Assembly: GCA_946886475.1 (NCBI GenBank)
Contig: CAMPIQ010000083.1
Span: 1 to 15,923, forward strand
Length of the DNA stretch: 15,923 bases
From: an uncultured Chitinophagales bacterium
Lineage (GTDB): Bacteria > Bacteroidota > Bacteroidia > Chitinophagales > Chitinophagaceae
Reading direction: 5' to 3'
Made by a program: the position numbers and the translations under genes. The number at the start of each line of letters is the position of its first letter. The stretch's first letter is position 1. Below, piece after piece: positions 1 through 6,296 of the stretch. Under the pieces are notes generated by a model. The model was not told the origin of the DNA and searched no databases. It saw nothing but the letters and a program-made list of their open reading frames with translations.

Positions 1-33
1 CTTATTTTTTTTCATTTTTCATTTTGACTTATT
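1..33 (+). repeat. Heptad-repeat arm upstream of nuoE
   Basis: This T-rich stretch has CA dinucleotides at 13-14 and 20-21 followed by GAC at 26-28, giving a spacing of about 7 bases, and it ends next to the nuoE start codon at 34. The 15-mer TTTTTCATTTTGACT (15-29) recurs exactly at 4578-4592 and 7218-7232, upstream of nuoH and nuoL. Only a right arm is visible; any left arm would lie before the window. Function is unknown. It belongs with the other heptad arrays of this window. Confidence 0.7.
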
Positions 34-531
34 ATGAAATTCTCAGAAGAAAAACTAACAAAAGTAAACGAGATCATTGCACGTTATCCTCAGGGAAAAC
101 AAAAAAGTGCTTTGCTGCCCGTACTTCATATTGCGCAGGAGGAGAATAATGGCTGGCTGAGTGTTGAGGTAATGGATTATGTAGCTGGTATATTACAGAT
201 CAAACCTATTGAAGTTTATGAAGTAGCTACTTTTTACAGTATGTATAATCTGAAACCTGTAGGTAAATACATATTTGAAGTTTGCCAGACCGGACCATGC
301 ATGCTGAATGGAAGTGATAACATCATTGATTACATAAAGGAGAAACTGAATATTAAAACAGGAGAGACCACGGCTGATGGCATGTTCACACTTAAAACGG
401 TTGAATGTCTTGGCGCCTGCGGTTACGCGCCAATGATGCAGATGGGAAAATTTTATAAAGAACACTTAACTAAAGAAAAAGTTGACCAGATCATTATGGA
501 GTGCAGAAACAATGCTGCCACCAATAATTAA
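34..531 (+). CDS. nuoE: NADH-quinone oxidoreductase subunit E (NuoE, 24 kDa [2Fe-2S] subunit)
   Basis: This is a peripheral-arm subunit of complex I in the NADH-oxidising module, on the cytoplasmic side. The protein has 165 residues, close to the 166 of E. coli NuoE. An N-terminal helical region (about 1-75) contains the family-typical segment EVATFYSMY (63-71). A thioredoxin-like ferredoxin domain follows, with the N1a [2Fe-2S] ligands C84, C89, C125 and C129 (CQTGPC and CLGAC). The start at 34 fits the family N-terminus and follows a T-rich heptad array; there is no Shine-Dalgarno site. The partner NuoF lies downstream but is separated by two unrelated genes, which is unusual because nuoE and nuoF are normally adjacent. 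The gene is intact, with stop at 529-531, three bases before the next start codon. Confidence 0.97.
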   Translation: MKFSEEKLTKVNEIIARYPQGKQKSALLPVLHIAQEENNGWLSVEVMDYVAGILQIKPIEVYEVATFYSMYNLKPVGKYIFEVCQTGPCMLNGSDNIIDYIKEKLNIKTGETTADGMFTLKTVECLGACGYAPMMQMGKFYKEHLTKEKVDQIIMECRNNAATNN

Positions 532-534
532 AGA

Positions 535-966
535 ATGAAAATTTCATTATACATATTATTTCTATTTTTTTCTGTAACGGCCTTCAGCCAGAAAAATGAT
601 GAGATAAGGTTGATGGCCAATACTAGATCATTGCACCAGGCTGTTTTTGTGTCAAAGGACAGCATGGCCCTTGATAAACTTTTTTCGGAAAAGCTTTCAT
701 ATGGCCACTCGGGCGGCAAAATCGAAAACAAACAGGAAGCGCTCAATGGAATTGTCAACAACAGATCGGTTTATGAACAACTGACATCCGGAACAACCAG
801 TGTTTGGCTGAATGATAAAACAGCTGTAACCCGTTATTCCATGTCGGCAAATGAAAGAACAAAGGAAGGAAAGGTCAGTTCTCTGAAACTTCATATCATG
901 CTGGTATGGGCAAAGGAAAAAAAGGACTGGAAGCTGATGGCAAGACAGGCAGTAAAGATTAACTAA
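535..966 (+). CDS. Exported NTF2-like (DUF4440/SnoaL-like) protein
   Basis: The 143-residue protein starts with a clear signal peptide: a hydrophobic core at about 4-16 and a likely cleavage near AFS-Q (18/19), so the mature protein should be periplasmic. The rest fits the cone-shaped NTF2-like fold seen in DUF4440 proteins: helices at 23-53 (LHQAVFVSKDSMALDKLF), a strand containing SYGHSGG, and C-terminal beta strands ending in W-K-L-M-A-R-Q. No catalytic residues can be assigned, and the family covers enzymes and binding proteins, so the substrate is unknown. The start codon lies three bases after the nuoE stop, which suggests co-transcription with the nuo operon. The protein is not a complex I subunit and looks like an accessory gene inserted between nuoE and nuoF. 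Confidence 0.8.
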   Translation: MKISLYILFLFFSVTAFSQKNDEIRLMANTRSLHQAVFVSKDSMALDKLFSEKLSYGHSGGKIENKQEALNGIVNNRSVYEQLTSGTTSVWLNDKTAVTRYSMSANERTKEGKVSSLKLHIMLVWAKEKKDWKLMARQAVKIN

Positions 967-968
967 CA

Positions 969-996
969 GCCATTAGCCTTTTGCTGGTGGCCGGCA
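969..996 (+). repeat. GC-type heptad array, four units
   Basis: Four consecutive 7-base units start at 969, 976, 983 and 990, each beginning GCC or GCT. The first unit (GCCATTA) is identical to the unit at 9174-9180 in the nuoL-nuoM gap, where six such units occur. The array fills most of the 51-base gap between the NTF2-like gene and the VOC gene; the remaining bases before the next start are A-rich. It has no clear long inverted partner here. Confidence 0.6.
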
Positions 997-1017
997 GGAA
1001 AATTAAAAACCAAAAAT

Positions 1018-1425
1018 ATGCAACTAACTCCTTACATCATTTTCAACGGCAACTGCGAGGAAGCCCTGAAATTTTATGAAAAGGCTTTGGGTGGTGAAAT
1101 AAAGGACCTGATGAGATTTGAAGGATCGCCTGTTGAAAATATGACGGATGATAAACAAAAGGTCATGCATTCACATTTTTATGCAGACGGTAACCTGTTG
1201 TTCATGGCTTCTGATAGTGGAACAGGTGGTCCACAGGCCACAACCGCCGGCCTGGTTCACCTGAGCATTAACTTTCCTGATAAGGGAAAGCTCGAAAATG
1301 TTTTTGCGAAACTGAGCGATGGTGGGAATGTCACCATGCCTTTACAGGATACATTCTGGGGGGCAAGGTTTGGGATGTTAACGGACCAGTTTGGGATCAA
1401 CTGGATGTTCAACTGTGATAAATAA
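1018..1425 (+). CDS. PhnB-like VOC (glyoxalase/bleomycin-resistance fold) protein
   Basis: The 135-residue protein belongs to the vicinal-oxygen-chelate superfamily, PhnB/YjdN-like subgroup. Visible family marks are the N-terminal PYIIFNGNCEEALKFYEKAL (5-24), HSHFYADGNLLFMASD (51-66) in the middle strand-loop-strand, and the C-terminal DTFWGARFGMLTDQFGINW (111-129). Members are small cytoplasmic dimers; many are annotated as 3-demethylubiquinone methyltransferase-like, but enzymatic activity is rarely shown, so I assign no reaction. The start at 1018 follows an A-rich leader and matches the usual family N-terminus. It lies between nuoE and nuoF and is transcribed in the same direction, 51 bases after the NTF2-like gene. 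Nothing indicates a role in complex I. Confidence 0.88.
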   Translation: MQLTPYIIFNGNCEEALKFYEKALGGEIKDLMRFEGSPVENMTDDKQKVMHSHFYADGNLLFMASDSGTGGPQATTAGLVHLSINFPDKGKLENVFAKLSDGGNVTMPLQDTFWGARFGMLTDQFGINWMFNCDK

Positions 1426-1426
1426 A

Positions 1427-1440
1427 TGGCGTCCGCGCCA
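1427..1440 (+). terminator. Short GC hairpin after the VOC gene (weak terminator candidate)
   Basis: Two bases after the VOC stop codon, TGGCG (1427-1431) and CGCCA (1436-1440) form a perfect 5-bp stem around the loop TCCG. The sequence after it is A/T-rich but has no proper T-run, so intrinsic termination is doubtful. If it works, nuoF would need its own promoter in 1441-1555; a loose -7-like box, TATTTTTC, lies at 1491-1498 without a convincing -33 element. Confidence 0.3.
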
Positions 1441-1555
1441 CTATTTGATATTAAATAAAAATAAGGTTCTTAATAAAAAACAGGTGCCGGTATTTTTCAC
1501 TGAAAAGCAAAAAAACAGCACTTAAGTCAAACGCAAAAGCGTAAGACAAGGGAAT

Positions 1556-2908
1556 ATGGGAAGAAAATTATTATTAGATAAAGCACACATAGAAGGCATC
1601 CGGTACTATGATACTTACCGGAAAAATGGCGGTTATGCCGCTATGGAAAAAGCATTTAAAATGCCGCCGGCAGATGTGATAGAAGAAGTAAAGAAAAGTG
1701 GATTGCGCGGAAGAGGTGGCGCTGGTTTTCCAACAGGTATGAAATGGAGTTTTCTGGCAAAGCCGGAAGGTGTTCCCCGTTACCTGGTGTGCAACGCCGA
1801 CGAATCTGAGCCCGGTACGTTCAAAGACCGTTATCTGATGGAGTTCCTTCCTCATTTGTTTGTTGAAGGACTGATCATTTCATCTTATGCTCTTGGCGCC
1901 AATACCTGTTATATCTACATACGTGGCGAATATGCCTGGATCCCCGATATTCTTGAGCAGGCGATCACTGAAGCAAAAAATGCAGGCTGGCTTGGAAAAA
2001 ATATATTAGGCAGTGGCTTTGATCTTGAAATATACGTGCATCGCGGTGCAGGGGCCTACATCTGCGGGGAAGAAACTGCCTTATTGGAATCGCTCGAAGG
2101 TAAACGCGGCAACCCAAGGATCAAACCTCCATTCCCGGCCGTAAAGGGATTGTATGATTGCCCTACAGTGGTAAATAATGTTGAAACCCTTGCCGCTATA
2201 GTTCCTATTATCAATATTGGCGGAGAGGAATATGCGAAGATTGGAATTGGTAAATCAACGGGCACCAAACTGATCTCAGCCTGTGGTAATATCAACAGGC
2301 CAGGGGTGTATGAAATTGATATGACCATTTCCGTTGAAGAGTTTTTGTATAGTGAAGAATACTGCGGTGGCATTGCCAATGGAAAAAGGCTAAAGGCCTG
2401 CATCCCCGGTGGCTCTTCAGTGCCAATTGTTCCTGCCAGCCTTTTATTGAAAACGGCAAAAGGTGAGCAAAGGATGATGACCTATGAAAGCCTTGCTGAC
2501 GGCGGCTTTCAAACAGGAACCATGATGGGGTCGGGTGGATTTATTGTTCTGGATGAAGACCAGTGCGTGGTGCGTCACACCTTAACGCTGGCCACTTTTT
2601 ATCGACATGAAAGTTGCGGCCAGTGTTCACCCTGCAGGGAAGGAACAGGATGGATGGAAAAGATCCTTCACAATATTGAATATGGCAAAGGCAAAATGAG
2701 TGATATTGATTTATTGTGGGATATACAAAGCAAGATCGAAGGCAATACCATTTGTCCGTTAGGAGATGCGGCTGCATGGCCTGTAGCAGCAGCCATCCGG
2801 CATTTCCGTGATGAATTTGAATGGCATGTATTAAATCCGGACGAAGCACAGAAGAGAAATTTTGGATTGGGGAATTATGCGGATCCGCTGGGAGTGGCGG
2901 TGGGTTAA
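1556..2908 (+). CDS. nuoF: NADH-quinone oxidoreductase subunit F (NuoF, 51 kDa NADH/FMN subunit)
   Basis: NuoF oxidises NADH, takes the electrons on FMN and passes them to the [4Fe-4S] cluster N3. The 450-residue length matches the family (445 in E. coli). The glycine-rich FMN/NADH segment GRGGAGFPTG is at 52-61, the NADH-binding CNADESEPGTFKDR at 79-92, and GAGAYICGEETALLESLEG at 164-182. The SLBB-like region follows, with CIPGGSS at 282-288. The N3 ligands are C354, C357 and C360 (SCGQCSPCREG) and C400 (TICPLGD). The start ATG at 1556 has an AAGGGA just upstream. The gene is complete. Its 3' neighbour nuoG is separated by about 440 bases that hold a degraded inserted gene. Confidence 0.98.
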   Translation: MGRKLLLDKAHIEGIRYYDTYRKNGGYAAMEKAFKMPPADVIEEVKKSGLRGRGGAGFPTGMKWSFLAKPEGVPRYLVCNADESEPGTFKDRYLMEFLPHLFVEGLIISSYALGANTCYIYIRGEYAWIPDILEQAITEAKNAGWLGKNILGSGFDLEIYVHRGAGAYICGEETALLESLEGKRGNPRIKPPFPAVKGLYDCPTVVNNVETLAAIVPIINIGGEEYAKIGIGKSTGTKLISACGNINRPGVYEIDMTISVEEFLYSEEYCGGIANGKRLKACIPGGSSVPIVPASLLLKTAKGEQRMMTYESLADGGFQTGTMMGSGGFIVLDEDQCVVRHTLTLATFYRHESCGQCSPCREGTGWMEKILHNIEYGKGKMSDIDLLWDIQSKIEGNTICPLGDAAAWPVAAAIRHFRDEFEWHVLNPDEAQKRNFGLGNYADPLGVAVG

Positions 2909-2951
2909 TTCAAAATTCAAAAATGGAAAATAAAAAATGGAAAATGAAAAA
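2909..2951 (+). repeat. Left heptad arm of the nuoF-nuoG insertion
   Basis: Directly after the nuoF stop codon come six A-rich 7-base units starting at 2909, 2916, 2923, 2930, 2937 and 2944: TTCAAAA twice, then units of the form ATnnAAA or ATnAAAA. Bases 2920-2951 are complementary to 3315-3346: 28 of 32 positions pair by Watson-Crick rules and 2 more by G-U. The arms would form a long stem enclosing the four-helix-bundle pseudogene. The likely ancestral start codon of that gene (ATG at 2923) lies inside this arm. Confidence 0.8.
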
Positions 2952-3314
2952 GACAAGCGGTTGATGATCCGGAAAAACCTTATAGGATAGGACATCGGTG
3001 CTTTCTTTTTTCAAGGGAATTAATATGGTTCATGGCCTCCTGTAAGTATGAGCGTATTCATTTTTCGATCTTGATCAATTAGTAAGAAGTGGCACTTCAA
3101 TAGGTGCAAATGTAGCAGGGGGTGGATCAGGAAGTAGTAAAAAGGATTTTATCAATTCCTGCAAATCGCACTCAAATCAGCCAGTGAAACAAAATATTGG
3201 CTTTGCCTGATCAGGGATTGTATTGAAGTTGATAAAAATAAATTGGAAGAATTATTAAAAGAGTCAAATGAAATATCAAAGATCATAGCCAGGGTCATTT
3301 TGAATGCCAGGTGA
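2923..3314 (+). pseudogene. Decayed four-helix-bundle protein gene (23S rRNA intervening-sequence protein family)
   Basis: The remains are recognisable as the four-helix-bundle/23S rRNA-IVP family (Pfam PF05635). From 3076 one frame reads QLVRSGTSIGANVAGG, the family hallmark, and continues to SSKKDFIN at 3156. A one-base deletion near 3156-3157 then shifts the frame, after which FLQIALKSASETKYWLCLI and the C-terminal helix follow to the stop TGA at 3312-3314. Upstream, helix-1-like sequence (DRTSVLSF from 2986, CKYERI from 3041) is spread over different frames with stops at 2962-2964 and 3043-3045. An ATG at 2923 in the heptad arm would give the lysine-rich start MENKKWKMKK, like other Bacteroidota members; this start is inferred. 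The usual GANVAEG has become GANVAGG. Living members form small oligomers of unclear function. The copy is enclosed exactly by inverted heptad arms. Confidence 0.85.
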
Positions 3315-3349
3315 TTTTTTATTTTTCATTTTTCATTTTACATTTTACC
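3315..3349 (+). repeat. Right heptad arm of the nuoF-nuoG insertion
   Basis: Five consecutive T-rich 7-base units start at 3315, 3322, 3329, 3336 and 3343: TTTTTTA, TTTTTCA twice, TTTTACA, TTTTACC. They begin directly after the pseudogene stop codon (3312-3314) and end exactly at the GTG start of nuoG (3350). The arm is the inverted partner of 2920-2951. The AU-rich stem with no following T-run does not look like a rho-independent terminator. Confidence 0.8.
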
Positions 3350-4516
3350 GTGGAAGAAAAAAAACTATTCAAAGTAACCATCGATAACATCACCATAGAT
3401 GTGGAGCCTGGAACCACTGTGCTCCAGGCAGCCAGGATGATTGGTGGGGATGTTGTGCCGCCTGCCATGTGTTACTACAGCAAATTAAAACACACAGGCG
3501 GGTATTGCCGTACATGTCTTGTAAAGGTTGCAGCAGGATCCACTGCCGATCCACGGCCCATGCCAAAGCTGGTTGCCAGTTGCCGTACTGCGGTAATGGA
3601 TGGAATGATCGTTGAAAATATTACCAACCCTGCCGTGCTTGAAGCAAGAAAAGGTGTGGTTGAATTCCTGTTGATCAATCATCCGCTTGACTGTCCCGTG
3701 TGCGACCAGGCAGGAGAATGTGATCTGCAGGATCTCAGCTATGAACATGGCACCGAAGGCACACGGTATGAATTTAAACGCCGCACTTTCGAACGCATAG
3801 ATATTGGTCCATTGATCCAGTTGCATATGACGCGTTGCATACTTTGTTACCGTTGTGTACATACCGCCAACCAGGTGGCAGGAAACAGGGAACATGGAGT
3901 ACTCGACAGGGGTGATCACGCACAGATTGCAACCTATATTCAGGAATCGCTCGACAGTGAATTTATAGGGAATGTAATTGATGTTTGTCCGGTTGGAGCG
4001 CTTACCGACAGAACTTTCCGGTTTAAGAACAGGGTGTGGTTTACAAAGCCAATGGAAGCACACCGCGATTGTGCTACGTGTAAGGGAAAAGTGAGATTAT
4101 GGTTGCGCGGTGATGACGTGCTAAGGGTAACAGCAAGAAAAGACCAGTGGGGTGAAGTGGAGGAGTGGATCTGTAACGAATGCAGGTTTGAGAAAAAGAA
4201 AGTGAGCGACTGGGTAATAGAAGGTCCAACACGGGTTGCCAGGCATTCTGTAATTGGGCAGGGACATTATACCAATATCACCAAACCAAAAGAAACCATT
4301 TCAGATGTAATGGGAGGACGTAAACCCAAACTGCTGATGGATATTCACCAGGTTAGCGAGGTTAATTCCGTTGATCTTAACAAGATCAAAGGGCCGGCCA
4401 CCGGAAAAACCTTTAATGGTGATCCAACTGCAGAGGGCAGAAATATTACCGATGAAAAAGAAGGATTCGGCAGAAACATGGCAGGAACGGATTCGACCAA
4501 TGCAAATACACCCTGA
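3350..4516 (+). CDS. nuoG: NADH-quinone oxidoreductase subunit G, short Bacteroidota form (iron-sulfur protein)
   Basis: NuoG carries the iron-sulfur chain from NuoF towards NuoB/NuoI. I place the start at GTG 3350: the open frame reaches GTG 3311, but that part only translates the T-rich heptad array, while VEEKKLFKVTID fits the family start. The protein has 388 residues. The [2Fe-2S] N1b ligands are C41, C53, C56 and C78. N5 is H111, C115, C118 and C124 (HPLDCPVCDQAGEC). N4 is C163, C166, C169 and C213. A further Cys set, C241/C244 and C275/C278, lies where N7 would be, but the classical third Cys of C-x2-C-x3-C is absent. The large molybdopterin-like domain of E. coli NuoG (about 900 residues in total) is missing, as in other Bacteroidota. 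The last 65 or so residues are polar and low in complexity. Confidence 0.95.
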   Translation: MEEKKLFKVTIDNITIDVEPGTTVLQAARMIGGDVVPPAMCYYSKLKHTGGYCRTCLVKVAAGSTADPRPMPKLVASCRTAVMDGMIVENITNPAVLEARKGVVEFLLINHPLDCPVCDQAGECDLQDLSYEHGTEGTRYEFKRRTFERIDIGPLIQLHMTRCILCYRCVHTANQVAGNREHGVLDRGDHAQIATYIQESLDSEFIGNVIDVCPVGALTDRTFRFKNRVWFTKPMEAHRDCATCKGKVRLWLRGDDVLRVTARKDQWGEVEEWICNECRFEKKKVSDWVIEGPTRVARHSVIGQGHYTNITKPKETISDVMGGRKPKLLMDIHQVSEVNSVDLNKIKGPATGKTFNGDPTAEGRNITDEKEGFGRNMAGTDSTNANTP

Positions 4517-4610
4517 GAAGTAAAAATTTAAAATGAAAAATTGAAAACAGACCCGATTTTTCGTTTTAAATTTTCCATTTTTCATTTTGACTATTGAATT
4601 TTGAATTTAT
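4517..4610 (+). repeat. Heptad-repeat hairpin between nuoG and nuoH
   Basis: The whole gap is a heptad element. 4523-4541 pairs with 4556-4574 over 19 bp (18 Watson-Crick pairs and one G-U at 4534/4563), leaving a 14-base loop at 4542-4555. On the right, seven consecutive 7-base units start at 4557, 4564, 4571, 4578, 4585, 4592 and 4599, nearly all beginning TTTT. Five bases later comes the nuoH ATG. The stem is almost pure A/T and has no T-run after it, so it is unlikely to be an intrinsic terminator. mRNA processing or attenuation is possible but unproven. Confidence 0.75.
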
Positions 4611-5657
4611 ATGTACTTACTACAAATAGACTGGTGGATCATTGTTGAAAAGCTGATACTCATTGGTATCATCATTGGACTTTCCATGGTGGTGGCCATG
4701 TACAGCACTTATGCGGAAAGAAAGATCGCTGCCTTTCTGCAGGACAGGGTAGGCCCTGATCGTGCAGGTCCCTTTGGCATATTACAACCAATGGCAGATG
4801 GGCTGAAGCTCTTTATGAAAGAGGAGATCATACCGGTACTGTCATCCAAATTCCTTTTTATCATTGGTCCGATGCTGGCAATGATCACGGCGCTGCTTAC
4901 CAGTGCGGTCATTCCCTGGGGCAGTACAATAGAAATTGCCGGCAGGCAGGTGTCCTTGCAGATTGCAGATGTCAACATTGGAATATTATACGTTTTTGGG
5001 GTGGTAAGTCTTGGTGTTTACGGGATCATGATCGGAGGCTGGGCATCGAATAATAAATTTTCGCTGCTGGCATCCATACGTGGAGCAGCCCAGATGATCT
5101 CTTATGAACTGGCCATGGGACTGGCCCTTATTGCGGTGCTTATGGTTTCAGGGTCCTTAAGAATGAGTGTGATAGTGGGTGAACAAATTGCAAATGGCTG
5201 GAATATTATTTATCAGCCATTGGGTTTTCTGATCTTTTTTGTTTGTGCCCTTGCCGAGTGCAACCGTACACCATTTGATCTTCCCGAAGCAGAAAATGAA
5301 CTGAATTTTGGTTATCACCAGGAATATTCATCCATGAAACTTGGCTTTTATCTTTTTGCCGAATACATCAATATGTTCATCAGCAGCGTAGTGATGGCAA
5401 CCCTGTTCTTTGGTGGATATGATATTCCATTTGTAAACGAAGCCGCATGGGGTAATCATTGGTGGGTTGGATTGATTGGATTCCTGGTGTTGATGACGAA
5501 AGCAGCCATTTTCATTTTCATTTTTATGTGGATCCGCTGGACCATACCACGTTTCCGCTTCGACCAGTTGATGAATCTTGGCTGGAAAGGATTATTGCCG
5601 TTGGCACTGGTAAATATGTTGATAACAGCAGTAGTGATACTGCTGCTGAATAAATAA
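4611..5657 (+). CDS. nuoH: NADH-quinone oxidoreductase subunit H (NuoH, quinone-site membrane subunit)
   Basis: NuoH is the heel of the complex I membrane arm. It joins the peripheral arm and forms much of the quinone-binding cavity. The 348-residue protein has about eight hydrophobic membrane segments. Conserved family segments are present: YAERKIAAFLQDRVGPDRAG (34-53) with the amphipathic quinone-channel residues, GILQPMADGLKLFMKE (56-71), and the charged loop AECNRTPFDLPEAENELNFG (215-234), followed by YHQEYSSMKLG and the segment LFAEYINMF (248-256). The C-terminus runs through RWTIPRFRFDQLMNLGWKGL (309-328). The gene is complete. It follows the heptad hairpin element and precedes nuoI by 77 bases to the chosen nuoI start. 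Confidence 0.98.
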   Translation: MYLLQIDWWIIVEKLILIGIIIGLSMVVAMYSTYAERKIAAFLQDRVGPDRAGPFGILQPMADGLKLFMKEEIIPVLSSKFLFIIGPMLAMITALLTSAVIPWGSTIEIAGRQVSLQIADVNIGILYVFGVVSLGVYGIMIGGWASNNKFSLLASIRGAAQMISYELAMGLALIAVLMVSGSLRMSVIVGEQIANGWNIIYQPLGFLIFFVCALAECNRTPFDLPEAENELNFGYHQEYSSMKLGFYLFAEYINMFISSVVMATLFFGGYDIPFVNEAAWGNHWWVGLIGFLVLMTKAAIFIFIFMWIRWTIPRFRFDQLMNLGWKGLLPLALVNMLITAVVILLLNK

Positions 5658-5671
5658 TTTGAATTTGAAAC

Positions 5672-5690
5672 ATGTTCGCCCTGCGGACAT
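5672..5690 (+). terminator. Hairpin after nuoH (weak terminator candidate)
   Basis: ATGTTCGC (5672-5679) pairs with GCGGACAT (5683-5690), giving 8 bp with one G-U around a 3-base CCT loop, 14 bases after the nuoH stop. Only ATTAAA follows, not a T-run, so termination would be partial at best. It sits just before a promoter-like box at 5701-5708. Confidence 0.3.
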
Positions 5691-5695
5691 ATTAA

Positions 5696-5714
5696 ACGGC
5701 TAATTTTGCGCCGT
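5696..5714 (+). promoter_or_regulatory. Candidate internal promoter for nuoI onwards (TAATTTTG box inside an inverted repeat)
   Basis: TAATTTTG at 5701-5708 matches the Bacteroidota -7 consensus TAnnTTTG and is followed by CGCC, a common context in this phylum. No good -33 TTG lies 17-23 bases upstream, so this is only half a promoter. The box is flanked by ACGGC (5696-5700) and GCCGT (5710-5714), a 5-bp inverted repeat that could be an operator or an RNA 5' hairpin. A start near 5715 would leave about 20 bases of leader before the chosen nuoI ATG. Confidence 0.35.
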
Positions 5715-5734
5715 GAATGTTGAAGGATAAAAAA

Positions 5735-6280
5735 ATGCAACTGACAAACAGAAAAATAGAAGTGGAGCGCAAGCCCATGACCCTGATGGAGAAGATGTAT
5801 CTCCCTGCCATATTCAAAGGCATGGGCATTACACTGAGCCATTTATTCAAAAAAACGCCTACCATAAAATATCCGGAGCAGAAAAGGGAATTTTCAGCTG
5901 TGTTTCGCGGCCTGCATATTTTGAACAGGGATGAGGAAGGACGTGAACGATGCACAGCCTGTGGCCTTTGTGCTGTTGCCTGTCCCGCAGAAGCCATAAC
6001 CATGGAGGCAGCTGAAAGACAGCCGGGGGAGGAACACCTTTACCGCGAGGAGAAGTATGCTGCCAAATATGAGATCAACATGCTCAGGTGCATATTCTGC
6101 GGTTTATGTGAAGAAGCCTGTCCCAAGGATGCTATTTATTTAACACAGACATTTGCCCCATCCAATTATGCGCGCCAGGGTTTTATCTATGATAAGGAAG
6201 ATCTGCTGATACCTGATCCGGTTACGCAACCTGAAGAATACGCCAGGGCAAAGGGTAAGGTAGGCAAGGATATTAAATAA
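5735..6280 (+). CDS. nuoI: NADH-quinone oxidoreductase subunit I (NuoI, 23 kDa 8Fe ferredoxin-type subunit)
   Basis: NuoI carries clusters N6a and N6b and hands electrons towards NuoB and quinone. From the start chosen here the protein has 181 residues (180 in E. coli). Two ferredoxin motifs are intact: C73, C76, C79, C83 (CTACGLCAVACP) and C119, C122, C125, C129 (CIFCGLCEEACP), each followed by a Pro. The N-terminal segment ERKPMTLMEKMYLPAIFKGM (11-30) is the usual membrane-facing amphipathic helix. An upstream in-frame ATG at 5717 is possible. I prefer 5735 because GAAGGA at 5722-5727 is placed 7 bases before it and because MQLTNR matches the usual family start. It lies 16 bases upstream of nuoJ. 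Confidence 0.95.
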   Translation: MQLTNRKIEVERKPMTLMEKMYLPAIFKGMGITLSHLFKKTPTIKYPEQKREFSAVFRGLHILNRDEEGRERCTACGLCAVACPAEAITMEAAERQPGEEHLYREEKYAAKYEINMLRCIFCGLCEEACPKDAIYLTQTFAPSNYARQGFIYDKEDLLIPDPVTQPEEYARAKGKVGKDIK

Positions 6281-6296
6281 AAGAACCAACTGCGGA

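Noticed and set aside
2923..3314. Avd accessory protein of a diversity-generating retroelement
   Set aside because: Avd shares the four-helix-bundle fold, but no reverse transcriptase or template/variable repeat pair is present in the window.
3311..3349. Longer nuoG start at GTG 3311
   Set aside because: The additional 13 residues only translate the T-rich heptad array and overlap the pseudogene stop; the family N-terminus fits GTG 3350.
2909..3349. Insertion sequence or MITE with terminal inverted repeats
   Set aside because: There is no transposase remnant, and no target-site duplication is visible at the outer edges. The inverted arms are tandem heptads rather than a single terminal repeat.
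3485..4063. 192-codon open frame on the minus strand opposite nuoG
   Set aside because: It is antisense to a well-conserved iron-sulfur protein, its translation shows no recognisable domain, and it is best explained as a shadow frame.
4517..4610. Rho-independent terminator between nuoG and nuoH
   Set aside because: The stem is almost pure A/T and no T-run follows the right arm. Termination here would cut the operon before the membrane-arm genes.
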